From Nevskiaceae bacterium (GTDB lineage Bacteria; Pseudomonadota; Gammaproteobacteria; Nevskiales; Nevskiaceae): DNA of 64,000 bases. Shown in pieces: positions 19,653 to 29,711 of this stretch. The number at the start of each line of letters is the position of its first letter. Positions within the stretch are counted from its first letter, which is position 1. The translations under genes and the position numbers were made by a program. The notes beneath the pieces are model-generated. The model was not told the origin of the DNA. It searched no databases and worked only from the letters and a program-made list of their open reading frames with translations. The stretch spans positions 186,001 through 250,000 of the forward strand of contig SSEB01000012.1 of assembly GCA_008012115.1 (NCBI GenBank), written 5' to 3'.

Positions 19653-20907
19653 GCAGGTCGGCGGCGACGGCCGCCACGGTCATAAAGGAACCCGTCACCA
19701 CGATCAAATCCTCTGCTTGGGCCTGCGCGCGCGCCTGCGCGTAGGCGCCCGCCACATCACTGCTCACCGCATCGGGCACCCGGCCCGCCCGCGATGCACG
19801 ATCGGCCAGCTGCGCGCCGTCAAGGCCGCGCGGCCCCGGCAGGCCGCCCACGAATATTTTTCGCGATACCCCGGACAGTGCCCGCACCACGCTTTCCACC
19901 GGCTTGTCGGCGAACATGCCCAGCACCAGCAGGATATCGCCGGCGACGCGCTCGGCGCGCAGATTATCCGCCAAAACCTGCGCCGCTTCCGCATTGTGGG
20001 CAACATCGAGCAGCGTCTTGCCGATGCGTTGGTAGCGGCCCGGCAGTTGCAGTTTCGGCAGCGCGCGACGGATCGCCGCATCGTTTACCGTGAGCTTCGG
20101 CCGCAGCGCGCGCACTGCGGCAATGGCACCCGCGGCGTTGGCCAGTTGCATGGCGCCGCGCAGTCCCGGCAGCGGCAGGTTGCGCAGGTCGCCACCCGGC
20201 CCCTGCCAGTGCCATGCACCCTCGCCGGCCTCGAAGCGGAAATCGCGCCCTACCTGCAGCAGCGGCGCACCGAGCGCCAGCGCCTGCGCCGCGATGGACG
20301 CCGGCGGATCGGGGTCGGCGCAGACCGCGGGACGTCCCGCGCGCAGAACACCGGCCTTTTCGCGCCCGATGCTGTCACGGTCGGGGCCCAGCCAGTCGGT
20401 GTGGTCGAGACCGATGCTGGTGATCAGCGCCACGTCGGCATCGACCAGGTTCACGGCGTCGAGACGGCCGCCGAGACCGACCTCCAGCACCTGCGCCTGC
20501 ACGCCGGCTTCGCGGAACAACCACAGCGCCGCCAGGGTGCCGAATTCGAAATACGTCAACCGCGTCTCGCCGCGCACCGATTCGATGGCGCGGAAGGCGC
20601 GGCACAACGCCTCGTCGCGCACCGGCACGCCGTCGATGGCGACACGCTCGCGGTAGTGCAGCAGGTGCGGCGAGGTGTAGAGCCCGGTGCGGTAGCCGGC
20701 CTCACGCAGGATGCCGGCGGCCAGCGTGGCGCTGGAGCCCTTGCCGTTGGTGCCGGCCACGGTCAGCGTCGGCGGATGGCCAACGTGCAGTTGCAGGCGC
20801 CGCGCCACGTCGCCGACCCGCGCCAGTCCCAGCTCGATCTCGCGCGGATTGAGGCGCTCCTGCCAGCGCAGCCAGTCGTCGAGCTGCCAGTGGGCTTGCG
20901 TGCTCAT
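19645..20907 (-). CDS. folC: Folylpolyglutamate / dihydrofolate synthase FolC
   Basis: A 420-residue ATP-dependent ligase of the Mur ligase fold that adds glutamate to dihydropteroate and folates. The P-loop GTNGKGSSA (near residue 45), YTSPHLLHYRERV, and LEVGLGGRLDAVN are clear. I chose MSTQAHWQLDDWL as the start because earlier codons run into the repeat at 20963-21076 and lack similarity. It is preceded by accD with that repeat between them. Confidence 0.95.
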   Translation of the reverse strand: MSTQAHWQLDDWLRWQERLNPREIELGLARVGDVARRLQLHVGHPPTLTVAGTNGKGSSATLAAGILREAGYRTGLYTSPHLLHYRERVAIDGVPVRDEALCRAFRAIESVRGETRLTYFEFGTLAALWLFREAGVQAQVLEVGLGGRLDAVNLVDADVALITSIGLDHTDWLGPDRDSIGREKAGVLRAGRPAVCADPDPPASIAAQALALGAPLLQVGRDFRFEAGEGAWHWQGPGGDLRNLPLPGLRGAMQLANAAGAIAAVRALRPKLTVNDAAIRRALPKLQLPGRYQRIGKTLLDVAHNAEAAQVLADNLRAERVAGDILLVLGMFADKPVESVVRALSGVSRKIFVGGLPGPRGLDGAQLADRASRAGRVPDAVSSDVAGAYAQARAQAQAEDLIVVTGSFMTVAAVAADLHE

Positions 20908-20962
20908 GCCCGTCACCGACCCGTGGGGCACGACAAATTGCGGTGTGCAACCGTCTGCAGGC

Positions 20963-21076
20963 CCCACCCGCTGTGCCACACAGGTCCAGGAGTTTTGTTC
21001 GATTTTATCAATTGAATTTAAATTCAATTAACAATTTATAACGACCTGCGAGAAGAATGTGCCGACAGCGGGTGAC
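20963..21076 (-). repeat. 114-bp GC-armed, AT-cored repeat, copy 2
   Basis: Arms are CCCACCCGCT (20963-20972) and AGCGGGTGAC (21067-21076). The core at 20997-21042 contains a perfect 20-bp palindrome, AATTGAATTTAAATTCAATT, centred on the element midpoint; 17 of 23 in-register positions match overall. The conserved GTTATAA end is on the minus-strand sense side, 35 bases from the arm start. It lies 23 nt after the accD stop and 55 nt before the folC start, both leftward. Confidence 0.95.
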
Positions 21077-21099
21077 GCGCCGCCGCGTCCGCAACGGCT

Positions 21100-21978
21100 T
21101 CAAAGCTCGCTGACAGCCACCCGCGGCGAGAAGTGCGTGAGCATGGCCAGGATGCGGTACAGCTTCTCGCGCATCTCGCGGCGGTCGATGATCATGTCGA
21201 TGTGACCGTGCTCGACCAGGAACTCGGCACGCTGGAAACCCTCCGGCAGTTTCTGCCGCACGGTCTGCTCGATCACGCGCGGACCGGCGAAGCCGATCAG
21301 CGCCTTGGGCTCGGCGACGTTGATGTCGCCGAGCATGGCCAGCGAGGCGGAGACGCCGCCCATGGTGGGGTGCGTCATCACGCTGATGAACGGCAGTCCG
21401 CGCTCGGCCAGCTTGGCCAGCGCCGCGCTGGTCTTGGCCATCTGCATCAGCGAGAACAGCGACTCCTGCATGCGCGCGCCGCCGCTGGCGGCGAACAGCA
21501 CCAGGGGCGTGCCGTGCTCCAGCGCCGCGTTGACGCCGCGCACGAACTTCTCGCCGACCACGCTGCCCATCGAGCCGCCCATGTAGCTGAACTCGAAGGC
21601 CGTCACCACCAGCGGCAGGCCGTTGAGCTGGCCGCGCACCACCACCAGCGCATCGCGCTCGTCGGTGTCGTTCTGCGCTTCCTTGATGCGCTCGGTGTAC
21701 TTGCGGCTGTCCTTGAACTTGAGCGGGTCCAGGGGACCCACCTCGGCGCCGATCTCGATGCGCGGTTCCGGGTCGAGGAAATGATGGATGCGCTGGCGCG
21801 CGCTGATGTTGCGATGCGCGCCGCACTTGGGGCAGACCTCGAGCGTGCGCTCCAGCTCGGCGCGGTACAGCACCGACTGGCAGCTCTCGCACTTGGTCCA
21901 CAGGCCTTCCGGCACGTTGCGCTTGCGCGCACCCGTGGTCAGCAGCTTGGACCCGGCAATTTTCTCCAACCAGCTCAT
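21100..21978 (-). CDS. accD: Acetyl-CoA carboxylase carboxyltransferase subunit beta
   Basis: A 292-residue subunit that with AccA transfers carboxyl from biotin to acetyl-CoA for fatty-acid synthesis. An N-terminal zinc ribbon has Cys30, Cys33, Cys49 and Cys52 (CESC...CPKC). The crotonase-fold domain shows [15 protein letters not shown] and [14 protein letters not shown]. The start MSWLEKI has a GGAAG ribosome site; the longer frame adds 18 residues without family similarity. Between trpA and folC as in Pseudomonas. Confidence 0.96.
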   Translation of the reverse strand: MSWLEKIAGSKLLTTGARKRNVPEGLWTKCESCQSVLYRAELERTLEVCPKCGAHRNISARQRIHHFLDPEPRIEIGAEVGPLDPLKFKDSRKYTERIKEAQNDTDERDALVVVRGQLNGLPLVVTAFEFSYMGGSMGSVVGEKFVRGVNAALEHGTPLVLFAASGGARMQESLFSLMQMAKTSAALAKLAERGLPFISVMTHPTMGGVSASLAMLGDINVAEPKALIGFAGPRVIEQTVRQKLPEGFQRAEFLVEHGHIDMIIDRREMREKLYRILAMLTHFSPRVAVSEL

Positions 21979-22041
21979 TTCTTCCGCCACCCTTTCTCCT
22001 CCGGACCGGACAGAGAATACGTTCCGCCGCACCTCATCGCT

Positions 22042-22851
22042 TCATCTTAACTGATCAAGCGCGCCGCGCATCTCGGCCAGCTTGGCGCGCAGCAGCTCCG
22101 GCAGCTTCTCCGGCGCTGCGGCGTGGCGCTCGATCTCCGCCACCAGCGCGCTGCCGACCACTACGCCGTCGGCGACCCTGCCCACCGCCGCCGCGCTGGC
22201 GGCGTCGCGGATGCCGAAACCCACGGCCAGCGGCAGTTGGGTGTGGGCGCGGATTTCGCCGAGCTTGCTGGCGACACTGTCGACGTCCAGCGTCGCCGCG
22301 CCGGTCACGCCCTTGAGCGAGACGTAGTAGAGATATCCGCTGGCCTCGCGTGCCACCGCCTCGATGCGCTCGGTCGGGCTGGTCGGCGCCAGCAGGAAGA
22401 TACAGTCGAGGCCGTGCGCACGCAGCGCCGGCAGGTAGCCCGGCGCTTCTTCCACCGCCAGGTCGACGATCAGAACACCATCGACGCCGGCCGCCTGCGC
22501 CTTCTGCGCGAAGGCTTCCACGCCGCGCCACTCGATGGGGTTGAGGTAGCCCATCAGCACCACCGGCGTGGTGGCGTCGGTCTTGCGGAACTCGGCGACC
22601 ATGTCGATCACCTGCCACAGGCCGGTGCCGTGCGCCAGCGCGCGCTCGCAGGCGAGCTGGATCACCGGCCCGTCGGCCATCGGATCGGAGAACGGCACCC
22701 CCAGCTCCAGCACATCGGCGCCGCCGCGCACCAGCGCGTGCATCAACGCCACGGTCTCGCGCGGGTGCGGGTCGCCGGCGGTGATGTAGGGGATCAGAGC
22801 CTTGCGGCCGGCGGTCTTGAGTCGGGCGAACGTCGTTGCGAGTCGGGTCAT
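22042..22851 (-). CDS. trpA: Tryptophan synthase alpha chain
   Basis: A 269-residue TIM barrel that cleaves indole-3-glycerol phosphate to indole and glyceraldehyde 3-phosphate. Catalytic Glu and Asp lie in [15 protein letters not shown]; the phosphate loop is seen in [11 protein letters not shown]. Length equals E. coli TrpA (268). It follows trpB after 105 bp containing two hairpins (see 22865-22906). Start [12 protein letters not shown] is the conserved family start. Confidence 0.97.
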   Translation of the reverse strand: MTRLATTFARLKTAGRKALIPYITAGDPHPRETVALMHALVRGGADVLELGVPFSDPMADGPVIQLACERALAHGTGLWQVIDMVAEFRKTDATTPVVLMGYLNPIEWRGVEAFAQKAQAAGVDGVLIVDLAVEEAPGYLPALRAHGLDCIFLLAPTSPTERIEAVAREASGYLYYVSLKGVTGAATLDVDSVASKLGEIRAHTQLPLAVGFGIRDAASAAAVGRVADGVVVGSALVAEIERHAAAPEKLPELLRAKLAEMRGALDQLR

Positions 22852-22864
22852 GGCAGGTGTCGGT

Positions 22865-22906
22865 CCCCTGGCGTCACAGGGGCGATCCCGGCGCGCGGGC
22901 GCCGGG
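22865..22906 (-). other. Two tandem hairpins between trpB and trpA
   Basis: Perfect stems CCCCTG/CAGGGG (22865-22882, 6-nt loop) and CCCGGCGC/GCGCCGGG (22887-22906, 4-nt loop) sit between the trpB stop and the trpA start. There is no T-tract, so a classical terminator is unlikely. They may modulate message stability or the TrpB:TrpA ratio, which is inference only. Confidence 0.55.
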
Positions 22907-22956
22907 CTGGAGGGTATGGAAACCAGCGGAATCACTTGGGCACGGCATGGCCGGGA

Positions 22957-24159
<1,203 letters not shown>

Positions 24160-24254
24160 GGATTTCGCTGCGCCGCCAGGCGCGGCGCGGGTCAGGACGC
24201 TGGGCGGGTGGACAGGGCGCGTATTATGCGGCCAAACCCCTGCCCACGCATCCG

Positions 24255-25073
24255 ATGGATCACTCATTGCCGCGCCTGCGACTGCGAGGCGCCCCGGTCA
24301 CCGCCGCGGACCTGCACGCCCTGGCCCTGGCGCCTTACGGCCATTTCACGTCGATGCAGGTGCGCGACGGCGCCGTGCGCGGTCTGGACCTCCACCTGGA
24401 ACGCTTGGCGGCAGCCACCCGCGCCCTGTTCGACCATCCGTTGTCGCCGGCGCGCGTGCGCACCGAGCTGCGGGCGGCGCTCGACGGCCAGGGCGGCGGC
24501 CTGTCGCTGCGCCTGAACGTCTTTGCGCGCGGTCTCGGCATGCGCGAGCCGGATGCCGCCGCCGAGCCGGAACTGCTGGTCACGCTGTTGCCGCCGGCAG
24601 GACCGGCGGCGGCGCCGCTGCGCGTGCGCAGCACCGTGCATGGGCGCTATCTGCCCGCGATCAAGCACGTCGGCACCTTCGAACTGCTGCATCAGCGGCG
24701 GCTGGCGCGGCGCGAGGGCTGGGACGACGCGCTGTTCGTCGATGCGCGCGGCGAGATCGCGGAAGGGTCCATCTGGAACGTCGGTTTCGTCAGCGACGAC
24801 GGCGGCCTGCGCGTCACCTGGCCGTCGGCGCCCGCCCTGCCCGGCATCAGCCAGCAGCTCCTGCAGCAGGCCCTAGCCGCGCGCGGCATCGCCACCGAAA
24901 CGCGGCCGGTGAGGCTGTCCGAACTGGGGCGTTTCCGCGGCGCCTTCTTCAGCAATTGCAGCCACGCCGTGCAGCCGATCGCGCAGATCGACACGCAGAC
25001 GTTCGCGGCAGACGCAGAGGTCTATGGGCCGCTGAGCGCGGCTTACGAGGCGCTGCCCTGGGACGCGATCTGA
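24255..25073 (+). CDS. Class IV (branched-chain/PabC-like) aminotransferase family protein
   Basis: A 272-residue fold-type IV PLP protein. The N-terminal segment [22 protein letters not shown], the probable Schiff-base lysine in [18 protein letters not shown] and the signature [14 protein letters not shown] support this. Relatives include 4-amino-4-deoxychorismate lyase, D-amino-acid aminotransferase and branched-chain aminotransferase; I cannot tell which reaction it performs. It is the only rightward gene in the long leftward block, placed between trpF and trpB, and its 3' end overlaps that of trpF by 31 bp. Confidence 0.85.
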   Translation: MDHSLPRLRLRGAPVTAADLHALALAPYGHFTSMQVRDGAVRGLDLHLERLAAATRALFDHPLSPARVRTELRAALDGQGGGLSLRLNVFARGLGMREPDAAAEPELLVTLLPPAGPAAAPLRVRSTVHGRYLPAIKHVGTFELLHQRRLARREGWDDALFVDARGEIAEGSIWNVGFVSDDGGLRVTWPSAPALPGISQQLLQQALAARGIATETRPVRLSELGRFRGAFFSNCSHAVQPIAQIDTQTFAADAEVYGPLSAAYEALPWDAI

Positions 25074-25714
25074 GCGTCGACCGCGCGCACCGCCGCAACG
25101 AAAGCCCGCATCTTCGTCGCATCCTTGATGCCGGGCCTGGCCTCGATGCCGCTGGACACATCTACCGCATAGGGCCGCAGCTGGCGGATGCCGTCGGCGA
25201 CATTGCCGGCATGCAGCCCGCCGGCCAGCACCAGCGGTTTCGCCGCGCCGCCGGCCCGGCTCCAGTCGAAGGTCTTGCCGCTGCCGCCCATGCCGGCGGG
25301 ATCATGGCCGTCCAGCAGCAGCGCCGACGCCTGCGCGTAGCGCCGTGACCATGCCGCCAGATCCTGCGGCTGCGCCATCGCCACCGCTTTCATGTATGGC
25401 ATCGCGTAACGTTCGCACTGCTCCGGCGATTCGTCGCCATGGAACTGCAGCAGGTCCGGCCGCAACGTCGCGATCGCCTCGCGCACGAAGCCGTCATCGG
25501 CGTCGCGCAGCAGCGCCACCACGCTCACGAACGGCGGCAGCGCGCGGCGGATGGCGGCGGCCTCCACCGCGCGGATGAAGCGCGCGCTCTGCGGCACCAG
25601 CACGAATCCCAGCGCCTCCACGCCCAGCGCCACAGCCGCCTGCGCGTCTTCCAGGCGCGTGATGCCGCAGAACTTGATGCGCGTGCGCAATGATGTGGCG
25701 ATAGGCGGATTCAT
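25043..25714 (-). CDS. trpF: Phosphoribosylanthranilate isomerase
   Basis: A 223-residue TIM barrel for the Amadori rearrangement in tryptophan synthesis. The catalytic cysteine is in RIKFCGITRLEDA, the acid in LLLDGHDPAGMGGSG, and the phosphate loop in LAGGLHAGNV; DVSSGIEARPGIKD is the family C-terminal signature. The start is 12 bases from the edge of repeat copy 3, which therefore forms most of its leader. Its 3' end overlaps the convergent aminotransferase gene. Confidence 0.96.
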   Translation of the reverse strand: MNPPIATSLRTRIKFCGITRLEDAQAAVALGVEALGFVLVPQSARFIRAVEAAAIRRALPPFVSVVALLRDADDGFVREAIATLRPDLLQFHGDESPEQCERYAMPYMKAVAMAQPQDLAAWSRRYAQASALLLDGHDPAGMGGSGKTFDWSRAGGAAKPLVLAGGLHAGNVADGIRQLRPYAVDVSSGIEARPGIKDATKMRAFVAAVRAVDAQIASQGSAS

Positions 25715-25726
25715 GAGTCTTCGGGC

Positions 25727-25840
25727 ACCACCCGCTCATACGGATGGGCACCGTCAGTTTGTGTTTAAATATTTATTGATTATTAATTTGATTAATAATT
25801 AATAACAACTTCCCTAGGAGAAACGACCACAGCGGGTGGC
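25727..25840 (-). repeat. 114-bp GC-armed, AT-cored repeat, copy 3
   Basis: Arms ACCACCCGCT (25727-25736) and AGCGGGTGGC (25831-25840). Core 25761-25806 has a strong 15-bp inverted repeat (TTATTGATTATTAAT / ATTAATAATTAATAA, one mismatch), but here its axis is shifted about 5 bases from the element midpoint. The minus-sense GTTAT lies at position 35 from the arm start. It sits 16 nt after the truA stop and 12 nt before the trpF start. Confidence 0.95.
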
Positions 25841-25856
25841 GGCTGCGCGGCCTATT

Positions 25857-26639
25857 TTAGGCGGGAAACCACGGCCGCGGCGGTGCCGGCAGCCCGAAAC
25901 GCTCGGGATACTCCGGCCCGATGAAGTACAGCCCGCCGGGCGGCGCATTGACGCCTGCCTGTGTGCGATCGCGGCTGGCCAGCACCTCGCCGACCCAGGA
26001 CGGCTGCCGTTTGCCCAGGCCGACTTCGGCCAGCACACCGGTGATGTTGCGCACCATGTGGTGAAGGAAGGCGTTGCCGCAGATGTCCATGATCACGAAC
26101 TCGCCCTGCCGCCGGACGCGGAGGTGGTGCAGGTTGCGCATCGGCGTGCTCGACTGGCACTGCGAGTCGCGGAAGGCGGAGAAGTCGTGTTCACCCACCA
26201 GGGCCTGCGCGCCCTCGTGCATCGCTGCCGCGTCCAGCGCCTGCGGCCACCAGCCTACGCGCTGGAACAGCAGCGCCGAGCGCGCGCGATGATTGTGGAT
26301 CACGTAACGGTAATGCCGCGCCCGCGCCGAGCGGCGCGCGTCGAAGTCCGCGGCGACCGGCTGCACCCAGCGCAGACTGATGTCCGGCGGCAGGTTGGTG
26401 TTGGTGCCCAGCAGCCAGGCGTAGGGCGTGCGCTGTGCATCGGTGTCGAAGTGGACCACCTGCTGGAAGGCGTGCACGCCGGCATCGGTGCGGCCGGCAC
26501 AGGTGACACGGAGGGGATGCGCGGCAACGAACGACAGAGCACGCTGGATCTCGCCCTGGATCGAATGCACCCGCCCCTGCTCCTGCCAGCCACCGTAGGC
26601 GGTGCCCAGGTACTCGATGCCGGCGGCCCAACGGCTCAT
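25857..26639 (-). CDS. truA: tRNA pseudouridine(38-40) synthase TruA
   Basis: A 260-residue enzyme isomerising uridines 38-40 in the anticodon arm. Catalytic Asp52 is in CAGRTDAGVHA; ARHYRYVI and GNAFLHHMVRNI are family blocks. Length is normal. It follows fimV with a 53-bp gap and precedes trpF, as in Pseudomonas. Confidence 0.96.
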   Translation of the reverse strand: MSRWAAGIEYLGTAYGGWQEQGRVHSIQGEIQRALSFVAAHPLRVTCAGRTDAGVHAFQQVVHFDTDAQRTPYAWLLGTNTNLPPDISLRWVQPVAADFDARRSARARHYRYVIHNHRARSALLFQRVGWWPQALDAAAMHEGAQALVGEHDFSAFRDSQCQSSTPMRNLHHLRVRRQGEFVIMDICGNAFLHHMVRNITGVLAEVGLGKRQPSWVGEVLASRDRTQAGVNAPPGGLYFIGPEYPERFGLPAPPRPWFPA

Positions 26640-26692
26640 CTGACGCCCTCCGCAACCAGCGGACGGGCTGCCGCGGAACGCCGCACTGCGAC

Positions 26693-29422
26693 TCAGGCCA
26701 GGCGCTGCAGCAGCGCCTGCGCTTCCTTCTTCTGGTCGCCGCTGCCCTGTTGCAGCACCTCGTTGAGCAGGCTGCGCGCCATCTCGTTGTCGCCCATGTC
26801 GACGTAGGCACGGGCCAGGTCGAGCTTGGTGCCGGCCTCGTCACCGCTGGAGATCGCGTGGCTGTCCTGTGGCAGTTCGCCGAGGTCGAAGTCGTCGAGC
26901 TTGATGTCCTCGGCCGGTGTGATGCCCGGCTTCTCGGCTAAGGGCGACTTGAAGTCGTCGCCGAGGTCGAAAGCCAGCGTCTCGGAACCCGGATCGGACT
27001 TCGCTGCCGGTGGTTCGGTCGCACCAGGCTTGCTCAGATCGAAATCGGCGAGATTGAATTCCAGCGTGTTGCCGGTGGGCTTGCGCGCCTCGGGCGCGGG
27101 CGCGGCAGCCGGCTTGCTGCTGGCGGCTTCGAGGTCTTCGAGCTTGAAGTCGAGCACCGACGAAGAACTGGCCGAGTACGCCCCCGAGGCGCTGAACGCG
27201 CCGGTGGACGACATCCTGGCTTTCTCCGGTGCCGGCGCCACGGCGGGCCCAGCTGCCGGAGTTTCCGGCTCGTCGAACGCCAGATCGACTGGGGTTTCCA
27301 GCGCCGCGTTCTGCGCCGCGCCCTGGAACAACGGACTGTCCGGGATCAGCTGGCTGCCCATGATGGCGATCTTCTGCCACTCGGCGGCATCGAGCTGCGG
27401 CTTGAGCGATTGCGCGACTTCCTCGAATTCATGCGGCTTGGTGGCGCGGAAGTAGGTTTCCGCCAGCTTGACGCGGAGGTCGGTGCGGCCCGGGTTCTTC
27501 TCGGCGGCGCTCTCCAGCAGCAGCGCCGCTTCGTCGTAGAGGCCGTAGGCCAGGTGGAAATCGGCCTCCGACAGCGGATCGTTGGCATCGAGATCGACCT
27601 TGAGCGTCTCGGCCTCGAACTTGCCGGCGATATCGAAATCGACCGAGTCGGTGTTCAGCGACTCGGCCAGCTTGTCGTCCGGCGTGTCGAAAATCTGCGT
27701 CGAATCGAAAGTCGGCAACTGCGCGGTCTCGTTCGGCGACGGGTTCTGCTTGACCGTCTCGGTCAAAGCGGTGTTCGCCAGCGTGCTGGCCAGCGTCTGC
27801 GTCAGGGTTGCCGGGTCCTTGGATTCCAGCACGGTCCGCGCCAGCGGGTCGGCAGCAGGCGCCTTGGCCGCAGGGACCGGCGGCGGCACGGCAAACGTTG
27901 GCGCACGCGGTGCGGGCGGCGCCGGTGGGACCGCGGGGGGTGCCGGCGGCGTCTTGCTGGCACCACCGATCTTGCGGTTCCAGAAACCGGCCGTGTTCGA
28001 CGGTTTCTCCGCCGCGCCGGCCTTGCCCTTCCGCTGCTTCATCACGCGGAAACCCAGCAGGGCCAGCAGGCCGAGTACGACCACGCCGCCGGCAGGCAGC
28101 AGCAGGTCGTCGAGCAGACCACCCGACTCCGCAGGCGCGGGCGCCGGCACCGGGACGGGTGCGGCGGCAGCCGGCGGCGGCGTTTCCGCAGTTGCGGGCG
28201 CCGGCACCGCGGGCGGTGTCGACGATGCAGCCGGCGCCTCTGCCGGCGTCGTCGGCGCCAGCTCGGGTTTGGCTTCCGTCGCCGCAGGCGCCGTTGCTGC
28301 CGGTGCTGGTGCAACCGGCTCGGCCGCAGGCGGCGGGGTCGGCGTGGCAGCCGGCTTTGGCGCCGCGACCGGCGCTACGGTAGCGGGCGGATTTTCAGGT
28401 GTTTTTTTTTCGGCCGGGACGGGAGTCGTCGGGGCTGGCGGTGTGGTCACCGCCGGCTTGGCGGGTGGCTTGGGCTGCGGCGCCGGCGCGGCGGCCGGTG
28501 CCGGAGGCGGTGCGACCGTCGGCTCTGGCGCGATTTCAGGCTGTGCCTTCTCGATCTTCGGCGACGCAGGCTTGCGGACGCGCGAGCCCGCATGCCCGCC
28601 ACGCAGCTGGCTGATGCGTGCCTTGGCGACCGCGGGGCTGACTGCGGCCATCTCGGCAGCCGTCGGCACCTTCAGCACGGCACCCTTGAGCAGACCACCG
28701 ATGCGGCCGCCCTCGAAGGCGCCCGGATTGCGGCTGTAGATCGACCACATCACCTGATCCATGGTCACGGCTGGCGACGGACGCAGCTTGGTGGCGATGC
28801 TCCAGAATGTTTCCTGCGGCTGCACCGGACCATAGGTCGATGCGCCCGCAGTCGCCGCAGGCGCGGCCGCAGCCGGTGTCGTGCTGGCGGCCGCCGGAGC
28901 GGTCGTCATCGGCGTCGCCTGTGGCACCGCGACTTTTTCGACCGGCGCCGGCGCGGGCGCAGCCTTGGTCGCCTCTTCCGCCGTCTGGTAGAAGTCGGAC
29001 GTGGACTTGGCCGGCGCCGCCGTGTCGGCATAACTCGGCGGATCGAGCAGCACCGTGTACTCGCGCAGGACGCGGCCGCTGGCGCTGCGGACATCGAGCA
29101 GGAAATTCAGGAACGGGTCGCGTGCGACCTGCTTGCTGGTGATGACGATGCGCGGGCTGCCGCCATCGCTCTTGACCTCGAAATTCAGCGAGCTGAGGTA
29201 GTCGGCGCGGTCGATGCCGGCCTTGGCGAAATCGTCGTTGTCCGCCACGCGCACCAGCAGGTTGTCGGCTTCTTCGCCGCTGACGGCCGTGAGCGGAATC
29301 ACCGCGCTGAAGCGCTGGTTGAGGCGCGATTTGACGTCAATATCGCCCAATCCGAGGGCGTGTGCCGCTGCGGCCCAGAGCACCGGACTGATCGCGACCA
29401 CCAAAGCAAGCTTGCGCAACAT
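26693..29422 (-). CDS. fimV: FimV-like pilus/polarity protein with LysM domain
   Basis: A 909-residue inner-membrane protein of the FimV/HubP type, which binds peptidoglycan and organises polar type IV pili. In order: signal peptide (MLRKLALVVAISPVLWAAAA), conserved N-terminal domain (about 25-130), LysM-like region (TYGPVQPQETFWSIATKLRP), a long Pro/Ala-rich stretch (about 300-440), one membrane helix (LLDDLLLPAGGVVVLGLLAL), then an acidic cytoplasmic part with a TPR-like segment and the FimV C-terminal domain (GTKLDLARAYVDMGD). Nine consecutive adenines (minus strand of 28402-28410) lie in codons about 338-341. The start was placed at the signal peptide; 14 upstream codons are non-family. 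Confidence 0.92.
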   Translation of the reverse strand: MLRKLALVVAISPVLWAAAAHALGLGDIDVKSRLNQRFSAVIPLTAVSGEEADNLLVRVADNDDFAKAGIDRADYLSSLNFEVKSDGGSPRIVITSKQVARDPFLNFLLDVRSASGRVLREYTVLLDPPSYADTAAPAKSTSDFYQTAEEATKAAPAPAPVEKVAVPQATPMTTAPAAASTTPAAAAPAATAGASTYGPVQPQETFWSIATKLRPSPAVTMDQVMWSIYSRNPGAFEGGRIGGLLKGAVLKVPTAAEMAAVSPAVAKARISQLRGGHAGSRVRKPASPKIEKAQPEIAPEPTVAPPPAPAAAPAPQPKPPAKPAVTTPPAPTTPVPAEKKTPENPPATVAPVAAPKPAATPTPPPAAEPVAPAPAATAPAATEAKPELAPTTPAEAPAASSTPPAVPAPATAETPPPAAAAPVPVPAPAPAESGGLLDDLLLPAGGVVVLGLLALLGFRVMKQRKGKAGAAEKPSNTAGFWNRKIGGASKTPPAPPAVPPAPPAPRAPTFAVPPPVPAAKAPAADPLARTVLESKDPATLTQTLASTLANTALTETVKQNPSPNETAQLPTFDSTQIFDTPDDKLAESLNTDSVDFDIAGKFEAETLKVDLDANDPLSEADFHLAYGLYDEAALLLESAAEKNPGRTDLRVKLAETYFRATKPHEFEEVAQSLKPQLDAAEWQKIAIMGSQLIPDSPLFQGAAQNAALETPVDLAFDEPETPAAGPAVAPAPEKARMSSTGAFSASGAYSASSSSVLDFKLEDLEAASSKPAAAPAPEARKPTGNTLEFNLADFDLSKPGATEPPAAKSDPGSETLAFDLGDDFKSPLAEKPGITPAEDIKLDDFDLGELPQDSHAISSGDEAGTKLDLARAYVDMGDNEMARSLLNEVLQQGSGDQKKEAQALLQRLA

Positions 29423-29504
29423 GATGTCTCCCGACGCTGGGAACCCCGCCGTGGCTCCCTTCACTCTATTTAACGAGTTGCGTTAATTAACGCTTGTAAG
29501 CCCT

Positions 29505-29533
29505 TTTATACACTATAAATAGTCACGAACCAA
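29505..29533 (-). promoter_or_regulatory. Probable sigma-70 promoter of fimV
   Basis: On the minus strand -35 TTGGTT (29528-29533) and -10 TATAAA (29505-29510) are separated by exactly 17 bases, about 85 bp upstream of the fimV start. A perfect 14-bp palindrome GCGTTAATTAACGC lies just downstream (centred near 29485) and could be an operator. The rest of the 289-bp asd-fimV gap holds no gene I can support. Confidence 0.65.
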
Positions 29534-29711
29534 GGGCCTCCGGGCAGGAACCGGAAATCGCCTACAGGGGGAATGTTGGCCGAGTCGCCGCGCAGGCACA
29601 AGCCGTCTCCGCCGAAGAGTGCCGGCGGCACTTGCCGCAGGACACGCGCTGCGGACTCCGGGCGCGCAGGTCCACCCCGCCCGCCCGGCCCGGCAACCAC
29701 CCGCAGCGGGA

